64,000 nucleotides of DNA from Akebia trifoliata (lineage: Eukaryota > Streptophyta > Magnoliopsida > Ranunculales > Lardizabalaceae). Below are positions 1 through 12,262 of this stretch, in pieces. The translations under genes and the position numbers were made by a program. The stretch lies in the NCBI GenBank assembly GCA_017979445.1, contig CM030719.1, positions 27,113,317 through 27,177,316 on the forward strand, read 5' to 3'. Position 1 is the first letter of the stretch; each line of letters opens with the position of its first letter. Below the pieces are notes generated by a model. That model had not been told where the DNA came from. It searched no databases and was given only the letters and a program-made list of their open reading frames with translations.

Positions 1-313
1 TTTGAAGGTTGTATACGATTTTATATATTAGTAGTTTTATTTTTGATTTAATGTATCTTTTTTTTTTTTTAATATTTAATTTATTTGCTAATTAAAATGA
101 AATTATGATTATTCAACAAACTCAACCCGTTTAACCTGACCAAGGCATCCAAAATTATCTAAACTTGGGCTAACCCAAACTCGACCCGATTTTATAATAT
201 GAAACTTGGATTGAGTTTGGATTAGTGAGCTTAGGCCCGATGGTTGGGTTGAGGGTTCTACTACTTGGGTTGAGCCTAGGATTATCTTCCAATCTGCTCA
301 AGTTGCAGTCCTA
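1..313. mobile_element. Right part of a hAT-like element (family hAT-1), open at the window edge
   Basis: The stretch is rich in aacccaa/gggttgg words and ends in a terminus reading caagttgcagtccta. The same terminus closes the elements at 13141-14015 and 59861-60495, where the opposite inverted end (taggactgcaactt, tagggctgcaactt) is also visible. The left end is not seen here. No coding sequence is present, so this is a non-autonomous copy. Confidence 0.5.
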
Positions 314-656
314 GAGATAATAACCAAAAGATTTTTTTCGAAGAAGAATTATTACAAAAAAAAAAAAAAGATGAAAAAATATTCTAAGAAATCTAAAGTA
401 AAGAGAAAGAGAGGAAAGCATAAACCAACAGTTAAACTTGAAGAATAAGAAACTCTTAAAAAGAACTAAAAAATAAATAAATTCTAAAGGATGGAAAGAG
501 TTGAATTATGATTGTGACGTCCAAGTGGTGCTATTTGATTCTTGAAGAAACATATGCGATATTCTTTTTCTAAGATTTTTTTTCATAGAAGAAAATTAAG
601 AGTTGAAAATATTTAATATTTATTCATTTTATTTAGTGTACAATATTTAATTGAAT

Positions 657-833
657 TTTTTTTTCAAGTAATTATCAAAATTTGCAAAAATACCGAAGTA
701 TTACATGTGTTGACAAAATTATCACATAATGTTGATAAATCGTTCTTGAAATATCATTATTATGTTATAGTTCTTTCTACACTTGTAACACTTTTGGAAT
801 AAACAAAAATGTTTGTATTTAGTTGAAAAAAAA
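657..833. mobile_element. Fold-back MITE, family D, copy 1
   Basis: An imperfect palindrome of about 175 bp. The left arm carries gaagtattacatgtgttgac and the right arm carries its near complement, ctacacttgtaacactttt. A second copy with the same arms lies at 49308-49492, which shows that this is a dispersed element and not a chance hairpin. It holds no open reading frame. Confidence 0.6.
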
Positions 834-2160
834 AATCCTTATTTAATTTCATTTATCGGTATGTTATAAGAGAGCTGTTATTAGCATTTAGCACACTAAC
901 TTTTACTTCTAAAACAAAAATCGAAAAAATATAAACATATTTCAAAAGGATCGATGTATTGTTAGTAAATATTGGTGTGGCAATATGATTTCTCATGTTA
1001 CAAACCCTTGGTCCGGCTATAGAAATTCTTGTCATCTATTACTTATGGACTTTTTAACAATTTTAATAAAACTTCAAGGTTATTCTAGTAATTTAGACTA
1101 CTACGAATACTAATCGAATCAAATGGAAGGACATTAGAATATGTATCTGAATTCTATTCGAATACTAAAATAACATATGAATTTGAATCTAATATCCAAA
1201 AAATTTGGATACGAATTTAAATCAGATTCGCAATTCGACTATCCATTAACAGGCCTCCGTGGTGGTGTCGTGCACGTTTCAAAATTCATTCGAGACGTAT
1301 CACCCGAGTTGTCTCGGTATCAAGCATGGATAAGACAGAATGATAGGTTAATTTTCAGACGAGACTTAAAATCCTATGTTCATTTTTCAATTTTTTTGAA
1401 CGAGACATATCAAATGAATCGAAAAAATCGTTCGAGATAACTCGGTATCTAGCATGGACGAGATGAGACACGAAATTGAGTTGTAAAACTATAAGTCCTA
1501 TATCTTGATAGCAATTCAGAATACGACAAAAATTTAATTCATGAAAAATTTGAGTTCTATTCTATTTTGTAAATGAAAAATATGTGGGATATGCTTCATG
1601 TGTGTATTATCTGTTTCATTTCAAAAATTCGAAAACCAAAAATTCGACCATATGATAGTGATGTTAATAATGATGGTGGTGATAATGAGGACATTGATAT
1701 TATTATTCCATTGATTTTTAAAAGAAGACCAAAGTCAAAGGATAAATTATCAATTTGAAAAATTAATGTATAATCTCAAATAAATATGGAGGGTCGTGTC
1801 ATTATTTCCTTTTTTTTTAAATAAAAAAGACATTTATCATGTAAAAAAGTGGATTCCTTCAAAATTTTGAAGTATGGCCACTTCAAAGTCGACTTGTATT
1901 ACATGTCACAACTTACAAATTTACACTTCGCAACATAAAATAAGTTATAGTAGCATTTTTTCTTTCACCGGATTTTATAAAAATTTGCAAAAGTTGTAAA
2001 ATTGGTAAAAACTGTGTTTATTCTTTTCAAACTTAAAATTCGTGAATTATCCTAAATAATTCAATAATCAGTACAATAATGATTTGATGGAAGAAAAAAA
2101 AAAAACGAAAAATTCGCGAATTTTTCAAGAATTAAACGGGAGATTGCTCACATTACTCGT
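834..2160. other. Intergenic sequence upstream of HMT, no gene seen
   Basis: AT-rich sequence without a convincing coding region. The only recognisable piece is 1848-1895, which contains ccttcaaaattttgaag and acttcaaagtcgac. These match the right arm of the fold-back element at 33241-33438, so this is probably a truncated copy. Short ORFs here look random. Confidence 0.5.
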
Positions 2161-2168
2161 ACCATCAC

Positions 2169-2176
2169 TTATAAAT
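2169..2176 (+). promoter_or_regulatory. Candidate TATA box of the HMT gene
   Basis: The octamer ttataaat lies 148 bp upstream of the HMT start codon, which leaves room for a leader of roughly 120 nt. The assignment rests on motif and position only. Confidence 0.4.
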
Positions 2177-2323
2177 GCTTAAACCACATTCGGTGCTTCA
2201 GTTGTTCCAGTAACGGAGAAACGTTTCCATATCTCCATCCCAAAGTCAAAACTCAACGACTCAGAGAAAAAACCTCCTAATTCGGACAGAATCATCCAAA
2301 AGTCATCAAACTGTACATCTCTA

Positions 2324-5300
2324 ATGGGATTCGGAAACGTTGAACCCTCTTTGGCGATGTCAGATTTCCTCCAACAATCCGGGGGTGGCTACGCCGTGAT
2401 CGATGGCGGTCTCGCAACAGAGCTCGAACGACACGGCGCAGATCTCAATGATCCTCTATGGAGCGGAAAATGTCTCATCAGTTCTCCTCATTTGATTAGA
2501 AGGGTAATTATCTCTTGTTGTTCTTAATCTTCATTTTTTTTTTTTGGGTGTAATTTGGTTCTCTATGGGTCTATTTCGATCATATCGTTCTTCCTTCGAT
2601 CTCTCTATGTTCTTCGATGTTCATGGATTCTAGGGTTTATGTTGCAAGTTGAAAGAATTTAACTTTCTATGTCATTGTTTAGTAGTGATTTAGTTGTAGT
2701 TATGTAAAGGTAGAATTTTAGTACAGATTTTAATTTAATTTGTTTATTTTTTAGTTAATTTATTGGAGATAAACAAATTTCTGTGTTCATATTTTCTTGT
2801 GATTTACTTGTAGTTATGTAAAGGAAGAATTTTTTGTAATTCAGATTTTGGTTTAATTTGTTTCTTTGTTCCTTTCTAGTTAATTATTCGGATAGAAAAT
2901 TTACTATGTCCTCATTTTCTAGTGATTTTGTCGCACTTATGTAAAGGTTGAATTTTTATTATACAGATGTTAGTTTAATGGTCCTTTCTAGTTAATAATT
3001 TGGATAAAAATACATAAATACAGATATACTCATATACATTGTTATAACTTATCTTGGCGGATTTATCAATAACAAAAACAAAGTTTGGCTGATTTATTGA
3101 AGGTTTGCTGAAAATTGTGAAATTCCCTTTCCAGTGCACTATTCATTTTGATTTCGAAAATGTTAATTTAACATTTTTGGAATTTTTTTTTTTTTTTTTA
3201 CCAAATAGGAGAATTGATTTAAATTGCAAAAATATCCTTTTGAAAAATGTGTTGTTTAGCAGTAAACACTTAGGGGTATTTTAGTAATTTAAAATAGTTT
3301 TTTTTTTTTTTTCCCTTTTCCCGGAATTAGGTAAAAGTTTAATTTTGAAAAAGGTTAATTTGCCGTTTTAAAGTTTTCGGAATTAAAATGCATAGTGCAC
3401 TGGAATGGGAATTTACCATTTTTCTCTACCTTTTTTTTTTTTGTAATTTCCCCTATATTTTTTTTTCAAGTGTTTGTTAATTACCTTAATGGTACAGGTA
3501 CACCTCGACTACCTTGAAGCAGGTGCAGATATTATAATCACGGCATCTTATCAGGTACTCAGGTTATCTTTCTTTTGCATCAGTATTTAACTGATGTGTG
3601 GTTCTTTAGAGAATCTTTGAATGAACCTTGATATTTTTTGCATGCGAGGCAGGCTACCATTCAGGGTTTTGAGGCTAAGGGTTTGTCTAGAGAAGAAAGT
3701 GAATCATTGCTGCAGAGAAGCGTTGAAATTGCACGTGAGGCACGGGATATATATTATGAGAGAGGTGCAGAATCTTCGTGTAGTGTCATTGGAAATGAAA
3801 AGATTCTCAAACAACGGTCTATCTTAGTTGCAGCCTCAGTAGGAAGCTATGGGGCGTATTTAGCTGATGGGTCTGAGTACAAGTGAGTCAACTTGGTAAT
3901 CTTTATTAGGATAGTTGCCCACTTTTGTTTGGGTGCCTTTTATTTTAATTACTTCTTAGTTCAAAACATGATCAAGTGTTCAAGTTCCACAGAGTTATTT
4001 TTGAACATATATGATATTTACAAAACTTTGTTCATCACTTCCACCATTAACAACTGCCCCTTTTTGATTTTCTTTCTCGTGTGACCTTACAGTGGAAACT
4101 ACGGTGATGCTGTAACACTGGAAACTTTGAAAGAATTTCATAGGAGAAGGGTTCAGGTTCTAGCAGAGTCAGGTGCTGATCTGATTGCCTTTGAAACAAT
4201 TCCAAATAAGCTAGAAGCTCAGGTACATCTGCTAGATTTGTGGGAGACACGTTGTAAATTTTAGTTCCTATGATCTATTTTCATTGTAAATTGGAGGAAA
4301 TATATTTAGGCATGATGATCATCATAGTCAATGAACTTTAATCCCATTCTAACATGGCCCAGAGATTGCTAGTTTTAACGATCAAAATCAATGATCAAGT
4401 GGGCTACTTATAGGTTAGGATAGTAGGTTTAAGTGAGAATAATGGATCCAAGCCTATTCTTGGTCTCACCTGTTTCTATTTTTCATATTATTTCCATTAC
4501 ACTATATTGCTAGTCCCAAGTGCGGATAAAGGAAAGAGGGTTGCGACAGGTTGGCAGCTGACGTTAATCCTCCACATCTGAACTTGAATCCCAACCACAC
4601 ATTTCATTCTGTTCTTGGTAGGGAGCTCCCCAGAACGTGGCCGTGATTCATTTAGTTGACCCCAAATGTTTGGGGATATGGCGTTGATGATCATGATGGC
4701 CTGTTTTGATTTTGTTCTGGTCTCATGCTGCGACTTTTGTTGGTTCTCATGCAGGCCTATGCTGAGCTTCTTGAGGAAGATGACATAAAGATTCCAGCAT
4801 GGTTTTCTTTTAATTCCAAGGACGGTGTCAATGTGGTTAGTGGAGATTCTTTGTTTGAGTGTGCCTCAATTGCTGATTCATGTAAGAAGGTTCTCGCTGT
4901 TGGAATCAATTGCACTCCTCCGAGATTTATTCATGGATTAATTACATCCATTAAGAAGGTATAACTCTCTAGGCTACAATTCTTTTACAGACATTGAAAA
5001 CCCTAATAAGAGGTTTTATTTCCATTAACTGCTAAACCATAAAAAATAAATTGTTTGTTTAAGAAGGAGATTGGGTTTTCTTCTATCCTGTCTATAATAC
5101 TTTTAGTGTGATAAACCAATTCTAATTAATCTCCACGACCATCTACGCTTCTGTTGCATGTACTTGGTCGTACAGAAACTATTATCTTAATAATATTGAA
5201 AATAGATTACATAATGAACTGGCACACCATTATAGAGTTTAGAAGTACTTTGGTATTAGCGCTGCTATCTAAAGACAACTAATTGTTTGGCAACCAGTGA

Positions 5301-6208
5301 CCTATGCATACTCTCCGGTTTAGCTTTTTCATTAGATAGCATATTAGATTTGAAAGACCTCTAACCATGACAAAACACTGCTGAAGAAATTTAGAAAATC
5401 ATTTAAAAATAATAATCTCGTACTGAATCCTGGAATAATTTGAACCCAAAAAATCTTCCCCAAAATCCAACTATTATGTAATGAACAAATCTGACTAATA
5501 TGCGATGTTAAGGAATAAAAAGGAACACTAGAGCTGCCTTGAGTAGACTTTGGAGTAAGCCATTAATCGGATGACTGGCTAGCATAATATGAATCATGGC
5601 ACTAGAGCTCCTCCTGCAGGCGCTAAAATATGAGAATATATTCTTGTTGCCTCATAATTGGAAATTCCTCGTGTACTTTGCAAACATGACTATGTACATT
5701 TTTGCTAGTTATTTGGTTGTTAAATAACTTTAAGTTCTGGTAATTTTATACAACACTCCATTTTTTGAATAATTATTGTTTCTCTGGTTAATCAATTGTG
5801 CAGGTGACAACTAAACCAATACTTATATATCCAAACAGTGGTGAGACATATGACCCTGAGCGGAAGGATTGGGTAGTGAGTTCATCCATTTCTTTTATTT
5901 TTAATTACTTTCAACAAATGAGTTACTTCTACTTCCAAACCTCAGTGTTCACAAATTAGAGTTCTTTTTTAAGTGTTAATATCTGTTGAAGATGAACTAG
6001 CTTATTCCCAAGTTTAGCTTACACTCTTTTGTCTCTGCAGCAATCCACTGGGGTCTCAGATGAGGATTTTGTTTCATATGTGAACACATGGCGTGAGGTT
6101 GGGGCTTCACTCATAGGTGGCTGTTGCAGGACGACTCCGAATACTATCAGAGCTATATCCAAGGCTCTCTCTAAGGAATCTGCTTCTCCACAATCACTGC
6201 TACCATAG
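2324..6208 (+). CDS. HMT3: Homocysteine S-methyltransferase (HMT3-like), 7 exons
   Basis: Exons are 2324-2503, 3498-3554, 3653-3882, 4093-4222, 4755-4958, 5804-5875 and 6041-6208. All junctions are GT-AG with matching phases, giving 346 residues. The enzyme transfers a methyl group from S-methylmethionine to homocysteine to make methionine, normally in the cytosol. The chain begins with the family's VIDGGLATELE segment near residue 25 and contains LEAGADIIITASYQ, FETIPNKLEAQ, and the zinc ligands of the family: Cys252 in VGINC and the pair Cys319/Cys320 in GGCCR. Length fits plant HMTs (about 325-350). The ATG gives a short N-terminal extension; a second in-frame ATG (residue 12) could also serve. 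Assignment to HMT3 rather than HMT1/2 leans on conserved gene order with At3g22740. Intron 1 contains a fold-back element and intron 4 a SINE-like segment. Confidence 0.95.
3117..3417. mobile_element. Fold-back MITE in HMT intron 1
   Basis: Inverted ends of about 35 bp face each other: gaaattccctttccagtgca on the left and tgcactggaatgggaattta on the right. Between them is AT-rich, T-tract-rich sequence with no ORF. It lies entirely within intron 1 (2504-3497) and ends about 80 bp before the acceptor. No clear target duplication was seen, so the boundaries are approximate. Confidence 0.6.
4505..4700 (+). mobile_element. SINE-like segment in HMT intron 4
   Basis: The segment ends with gttgaccccaaatgtttggg, then a gttgatgatcatgatg tail. 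This resembles the conserved 3' end of plant Au-like SINEs (a ...cccaaa..tttggg... hairpin followed by a simple trinucleotide tail). The tRNA-like 5' part was not clearly recognised, so this may be a 5'-truncated or divergent copy. Confidence 0.35.
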
Positions 6209-7205
6209 TTGTCCTCCTCACCGGATGCTAACTATGGTAGAGAGTAAAGTGAGCTGTAAATATCACCTTGAATGCTGTGGGTTGGTTTTCAAAAATTATC
6301 TGTAGTATGTTATTTTATTCGTATAACTATGAACTCTGTGGTAACTTTTTATTTATGTCCACACAATTTTGAAAAACAAAAAATGGTCACAATTTTGTGC
6401 AAGTTCGGCCCGATTGACTTTCTTGCTTGTTGTGCGTGTTGGTTTATATGTCAATTTCTTAAATTGTATCAGTGTCGTCCTACTCGCTACTGTGGGTATC
6501 AGATAAATCGGTGCTGGTCCCGTTTCCAATTTTCCAGTCATCCAATGGGTTGAGCCCCAATTCGTAATCCCTTTTCTGACCATGTTAGCAAGAGGGGACC
6601 CACCGTTGCAAGGATGTTTGCTTCACTTTGTTCTGGCAAATACCATCCCTTGTGGGTATTGAAGTCACTTGATTAGCGACAGAGAGAACAGCCTTGAATG
6701 CTTTGTTATCAATGTGGGCTGAGAAGAAGGCCGCATCTAGCAATAGTGACTCAAGAGGGAGTGACACGAGTGATGGGGAGGAGTAGGAGACGCATTTGTG
6801 TGCCCTCCATGTATTAAATACAATTAAGCAAATCCCTGAGGAAACCAAGCGTCCCCAATAGAAGGGACTTACGTAGATGGACATTGAGCTTAATTGGAAG
6901 AAATCTCAGGTTATGATGGACATATGAGCGACTCATAGCTTCATTACTCCCACAGAGGCGAAGTGCCTCAACTCTTGAGAAGGAGATGTGTAGGATGAAG
7001 CCGTGCCAATGAAAGTGGGCACGTGGAAGGGTGTAATTGACTTGCATGTAACGTAATCCCTTAGAGAGTTCTTATACTCTAGGGACCTGCACGATGTCTG
7101 CTTTATGTGCCAGACACTCATCTTCTTGCACATGAATTGCCCACCTTTTGTTGGACCTACTAGACCAATTTTTATCATGATTGATGATGTCTACACCGTC
7201 CATTA
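6209..7205. other. Intergenic sequence between HMT and the DYW PPR gene
   Basis: The first 150 bp or so are probably HMT 3' untranslated sequence. The rest shows no coding region I can support; several 60-100-codon ORFs overlap on both strands and look like chance. A MITE follows from 7206. Confidence 0.4.
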
Positions 7206-7541
7206 GAGCAACTCCAGCGCAAATAGGCATATGTGCTAAGCATTTTATTGTGAAGAGTGAGTTTGCCCAGTCAAGGGGTCTTCACTCCAACTGTGCTAGC
7301 CAAATGACTCTCCAAAATTCAACTACAGTAAAATGTTTCCCAACAACGATCGTTTTTACCGCCAACAGGTAGAAAGAGAGAAATTCACTCTTTTTGCCTC
7401 TCCCACTTTCTCTCTCCAAAATATTTCAAATTAGAGAGCTAGAGCTTGAGTGCGTTGAAGTGCTTTAGGAGGACTTTGACTCTGTAAAATGGCAGTTGGG
7501 AGAAGATATAGAACCTGAGTTCTAATGCGTTAGAGTTGCTC
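7206..7541. mobile_element. PIF/Harbinger (Tourist-like) MITE
   Basis: The ends are gagcaactccagcg on the left and a near-perfect inverted copy, ending gttgctc, on the right. The element is 336 bp and is flanked on both sides by TTA (7203-7205 and 7542-7544), the typical 3-bp duplication of PIF/Harbinger elements. It holds no transposase and would need one supplied in trans. It ends about 160 bp before the candidate TATA box of the next gene. Confidence 0.8.
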
Positions 7542-7702
7542 TTATTCGTCAATTATCAATCTGCTGTCAACCCAAAAACTGCATCAATCATATTGGATCA
7601 GATGCATTATTTGGATAGCAGACATCAGTGATTGGACGGCCTGGATTGATTATACACACTATGGAGTATGACTTGGGGAACATGTATCAGTCCCAGAAGA
7701 AC

Positions 7703-7710
7703 TATATAAA
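7703..7710 (+). promoter_or_regulatory. Candidate TATA box of the DYW PPR gene
   Basis: The octamer tatataaa lies 136 bp upstream of the start codon at 7846, at a normal distance for a TATA box plus short leader. Confidence 0.45.
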
Positions 7711-7845
7711 CCCTCACGTTAGTGAAAAACACTTGACCGTCAAGACTTATTCGTAATTTAATTATATAAAAAAACTCATTCTTAATTCAGTTAAAAGGAC
7801 CGTTGCTAAGGTTAAACGAAATTACGATAAACAGAAACAGCAGCC

Positions 7846-10377
7846 ATGGCTGCCACACTTTTTCCGACTCCATTGATTTTCATCCCAGAAGATGGAATCC
7901 TCACCGTCCAAAACAATTCTAAACTAAAATCTAAGGATAACTCTGCAATTGGATCACTGAGAAATTGCAGAAATATGAAGGAACTAAAGCAATTACATGG
8001 GCAGATCACAAAGACAGACTTCAATGAAGCTCCCTCTGCTTTAACCAAGCTTATTGCTTCTTGTGTTGAAATCGCTTCTATTGAAAGCTTAAATTACGCA
8101 AGAAAGGCTTTTGAACTCTTCATCAAAGATGGTATGAGGGGTAATTTCTTGTTCATGTGGAATTCTTTGATCCGAGGTTACGCTTCCGCTGGAATCGGTG
8201 ATGAAGCCATCTCACTTTATCGCGGAATGGTGACGGAAGGAGTCGAACCCGATCACTTTACCTTCCCTTTTGTTATAAGTGCTTGTACTAAGACCTCGTC
8301 GTTTGAGGAGGGAAATCAAGTCCATGGATCTTTAATCAAGTTGGGTTTAGGTGCCAATATCTTTATACAAAATTCTTTAATTCATTTTTATTCAGAATGT
8401 GGGGAGATGGATTCTGCTCGACTGGTGTTCGATGAAATGCTTGACAGAAATGTTGTATCGTGGACAAGTCTGATATGTGGTTACACTCGTAGGGATTTTC
8501 CAAGGGAGGCAGTTTGTTTGTTCTTTGAGATGGTTGCGTCCGGGATCAAACCTAATTCGGTTACGATGGCGTGTGTAATTTCCGCTTGTGCAAAGTTGCA
8601 AGATCTTGATTTGGGGCTAAGGGTCTGTTCTTATATCGAAGATTGTGGAGTGAGGCTTAATCCAATCTTGATGAACACTCTCATCGACATGTACATGAAG
8701 TGTGGGGCGATAGAAACAGCAAAGCGTCTCTTCAATGAATGTACTGATAAGAATTTGGTTCTATACAACATGGTGATGTCAAATTATGTGAGAGAAGGTC
8801 TGGCGAAAGAAGCACTCACTGTTTTTTATGAAATGTGGCGGTGGGGTTTGATTCCCGACAGGGTTACAATGATGGCCTTATTTTCCGCTTGTGCAGAATT
8901 AGGCAATCTGGGTTTTGGAAAGCAGACCCATTGTTACGCTCTACGTAATGGATTGGATGGTTGGGATTCTTTGATTAATTCAGTCATCGACATGTACATG
9001 AAATGTGGTGAGCCAGAGATTGCTTGTAAAGTTTTCGATATCACGTTGAACAAGACCGTGGTCTCGTGGAACACATTAATTTCAGGCCTGATAAAAAACG
9101 GGGATGTGGGTTCTGCTCATACCATTTTTAATTCAATGCCAGAGAGGAATCTTGTGTCATGGAACACAATGATTGGTGCTTTGGTACAAGAGAGTTGGTT
9201 CGAGGAAGCAATTGAGCTTTTCCGAACTATGCAAAATGAGAATGTTAAGGCAGACAAAGTAACAATGGTAAGTGTGGCTTCTGCATGTGGGTACTTGGGT
9301 GCTCTCGACCTCGCAAAGTGGGTCAGTACCTACATTGAAAAGAACGAAATTCAGTGTGATATGCAGCTCAACACTGCCCTCGTTGACATGTATGCTAGGT
9401 GTGGTGATCCCCAAAGTTCAATGAAAGTGCTCAACAAAATGAGAGAGAAAGACGTGTCGGCTTGGACTTCAGCCATTGGAGCTATGTCTATGGAGGGAAA
9501 CGGTCGTCGAGCAATAGAGCTCTTCGATGAGATGGTCAAACAAGGGGTGAAACCGGATGGTGTTGCATTTGTGGGTGTGCTGACTGCATGCAGTCACAGC
9601 GGGTTAGTCGAACAAGGCCAACGTCTTTTCAAGTCTATGAAAGATGATTATGGAATTTTCCCACAAATAGTGCATTACGGGTGCATGGTTGATCTACTTG
9701 GCCGTGCTGGGTTGTTGAGAGAAGCATGTGATCTAATTGAAAGCATGCCAATGGAACCTAACGACATTATTTGGGGGGCTTTGGTAGCCGCGTGTCGGAC
9801 ACACAACAATGTCGAACTGGCAGCTTATGCAGCCGAGAGAGCAACTAAATTGGCTCCTGAGAGAATTGGGATCCGCGTGCTTCTCTCAAACGTATATGCT
9901 TCTGTTGGACAATGGACAGACGTCGCAAGAGTGAGAATGAACTTGAAAGAACATGGTGTCCGGAAGCTTCCTGGGTCTAGCTCAATAGAGGTGAATGGAA
10001 TGATTCATGAGTTTACTTCGAGTAACGAGTCACACCCACAAATGACCCAAATAGCAAGAATGCTTGATGAGATAAGTTGTAGACTCGAGGAAGTAGGCCA
10101 TGTGCCCAATCTAGCTAATGTTTTGCTTGATGTTGACGAAGAGGAGAAAGAATACGTGCTCATGCATCACAGTGAGAAACTAGCTATGGGTTTTGGGCTC
10201 ATTAGCTTGGGTCATCAGGTACCAATCCGTGTAGTTAAGAACCTTCGTATGTGTTCTGATTGTCACTCTTTTGCAAAGATGGTGTCAAAAATATATGATC
10301 GAGAAATCATTGTTAGGGATAATAATCGGTTTCATTTTTTCCGCCACGGGTTGTGTTCTTGCAAGGATTATTGGTGA
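7846..10377 (+). CDS. YS1: DYW-class PPR RNA-editing factor (YS1-like), intronless
   Basis: A single open exon of 843 residues, close to the 842 or so of Arabidopsis At3g22690 (YELLOW SEEDLINGS 1), a chloroplast factor needed for editing of rpoB transcripts. It has a short N-terminal region, then a run of P-L-S type PPR repeats with typical pieces (NSLIRGYASAG, VVSWTSLICGYTRRD, IDMYMKCG). An E/E+ region begins near residue 640, and the DYW deaminase ends exactly in DYW. The deaminase keeps the zinc-binding HSE (His775, Glu777) and the CSDCH cysteines (803, 806), so it should be active for C-to-U editing. Absence of introns is normal for the family. The targeting peptide is not obvious by eye; plastid location is inferred from the orthologue. 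A MITE lies just upstream of the promoter region. Confidence 0.93.
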   Translation: MAATLFPTPLIFIPEDGILTVQNNSKLKSKDNSAIGSLRNCRNMKELKQLHGQITKTDFNEAPSALTKLIASCVEIASIESLNYARKAFELFIKDGMRGNFLFMWNSLIRGYASAGIGDEAISLYRGMVTEGVEPDHFTFPFVISACTKTSSFEEGNQVHGSLIKLGLGANIFIQNSLIHFYSECGEMDSARLVFDEMLDRNVVSWTSLICGYTRRDFPREAVCLFFEMVASGIKPNSVTMACVISACAKLQDLDLGLRVCSYIEDCGVRLNPILMNTLIDMYMKCGAIETAKRLFNECTDKNLVLYNMVMSNYVREGLAKEALTVFYEMWRWGLIPDRVTMMALFSACAELGNLGFGKQTHCYALRNGLDGWDSLINSVIDMYMKCGEPEIACKVFDITLNKTVVSWNTLISGLIKNGDVGSAHTIFNSMPERNLVSWNTMIGALVQESWFEEAIELFRTMQNENVKADKVTMVSVASACGYLGALDLAKWVSTYIEKNEIQCDMQLNTALVDMYARCGDPQSSMKVLNKMREKDVSAWTSAIGAMSMEGNGRRAIELFDEMVKQGVKPDGVAFVGVLTACSHSGLVEQGQRLFKSMKDDYGIFPQIVHYGCMVDLLGRAGLLREACDLIESMPMEPNDIIWGALVAACRTHNNVELAAYAAERATKLAPERIGIRVLLSNVYASVGQWTDVARVRMNLKEHGVRKLPGSSSIEVNGMIHEFTSSNESHPQMTQIARMLDEISCRLEEVGHVPNLANVLLDVDEEEKEYVLMHHSEKLAMGFGLISLGHQVPIRVVKNLRMCSDCHSFAKMVSKIYDREIIVRDNNRFHFFRHGLCSCKDYW

Positions 10378-12262
10378 GACAACATAAATTAAACTGTATG
10401 TCATGTAGACCCAAAGTTTTTATGAATTGTAAGTCATTAGAACTCAATTCTACCTACAAAAAGAACCCAATTCATTCTGCTCGAGCTCTTTCTTTCCATT
10501 TGTACAAAAGTGTTGGTGGGTTTATTAAAATCAGAAAAAAAAAAAAAACTGTTAGAAGGAAACAAAAACAAGGTTGATTTGGTAATTTCCTTAAGGCATG
10601 ATGAACATCATCTTTAAAATTGCATTATCATGGAAGATCACGAAGCAAATGAGACTGAAAATGATCGAACTTGCATGTAGAAAAGTGTCAAAATCTCCAA
10701 TATTTCATTAATATATCTACTCATCCCAATATTCACTTTTATAATCCGAATTTCTTAGTCTTTTGGTCGACCAAGTCGATGAATCTAATCAAACCCAAGA
10801 TCTGATTCCATTCCAATAGCTTTGGATACAAATCGAGGGTTCAAGTTTCAATAAGAATCCAATTTGATAACATGTCGGATCAGTTCTGGATCAACAATGT
10901 CCCAATCCGACAAAGACCCGATCCAGTAAAATGCGAGGAAGTATGTATTACATTGTATATTTTGTTTAAATATAATTTTTTTTTTCATGCTTATATATCA
11001 AAACATATTTGATCTTATTCATAAAAAACAAAATGAAAATAAAAATAGAAAACTTATTTGATGCATTCCATCCCCATTGTTATCTTCTTGGTTTTTGGAT
11101 TCTAATACTAAGAGCCCAAAAAAACCCAACCTAAAAAGACATGGTTGATGACAAATTTCACAAATCTACCTTGAGATTCGTGAAATAAGATCGCAAATGA
11201 TTTTATTGATTTTGATAAAAAGGAGATACAAATTTCAGTATTTTCCTCTGATTAATAGTTAAGTACAAAAATGGTGGTGACACTGCGTAGCTTTATTCTA
11301 TTTAGGCTTCGTGCGTGATTGATTGAGAAGATTGCTTTGACGGTGACTTTGTTGGCGCTTGATCTTTTATAGAGATTTTTGTAGATTTTCTTATCTCCGA
11401 GCTTCGCCTCTTATCAATTGAGAATGATTTTTTGACTTCTAAAGAAAGGTTTTTGAGTTTGATTTTCTGTAAAAATTTATGTAGATTTTCTTTTCTTCGG
11501 ATTTTGCGCTTTATCGATTGAGAAGAATTTCTTGACTTTTGAAAAAAAAAGCTTTTGAACTTGATCTTCTCTTGAATCATAATCCAAATCACTCTTGAAG
11601 AAGTTTGTTTCGTCTCTCAAAGAAGACTTGAGAACTTCAGTCTTTTGAGATAAAGTGATCCAGATCTCCCTCTCTATGAAGGAGGTTTTGGTATTTATAA
11701 ACTTAAAGTAAATTTAGCTTTCCTATTATGCCCCAACTTAAAGGACTTTGATTGATTTGTTTAAAGGCTAAATTCGTCCAAATCTTATTTTAAGGATACT
11801 ATAAATTGTTGGTGAGCTCAAACTTATTTATTTGAATGTAGGGCCCTTTAATGTGGATCACTTGAATTTTCTCTAGATCATGGGCTTTATCTTCAAAAGC
11901 CCAAACCTAAGTTTTAAGATACCCATTCCTTGTCAAAGGCCCAATTTGAATGTGGGGACCTATTTATGACTTTTAATGACTAGGTTTTGATTTACAAAAT
12001 TTGTAAGGACCTTCATGAAATTTTGATGCTTAGAGACATGATCGATTTTTATCTAACCAATTCTAGATCGATTCCTATTGTTTGGCATTGGTTCAGATCC
12101 GTCCCAATTGGTTTCATACCGATCTATTATTAGCCGCCCCTAAAAGCAAATCGGCCCCTCAAAACAACTCCTTAACGAGCTAGGGTAAGTTAACTTAGTC
12201 TCTCAAGTGAGTCAAACAAGTCTTTGTAACTCGCCCGTGTCTTTCTCTACGAACTAGTAGGT
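10378..12262. other. Intergenic sequence with a degenerate tandem repeat, no gene seen
   Basis: No convincing coding region. At 11317-11580 there is a degenerate tandem repeat of roughly 110 bp in about 2.5 copies, each with a gtagattttctt block followed by a ttgagaa..ttttgactt block. The sequence tatttata near 11693 and the general composition would fit an old retrotransposon LTR, but no paired LTR or priming site was seen. Confidence 0.35.

Noticed and set aside
6353..7178. Several overlapping 75-100-codon ORFs after HMT
   Set aside because: Overlap on both strands without codon bias or domain; no splice signals support a gene.
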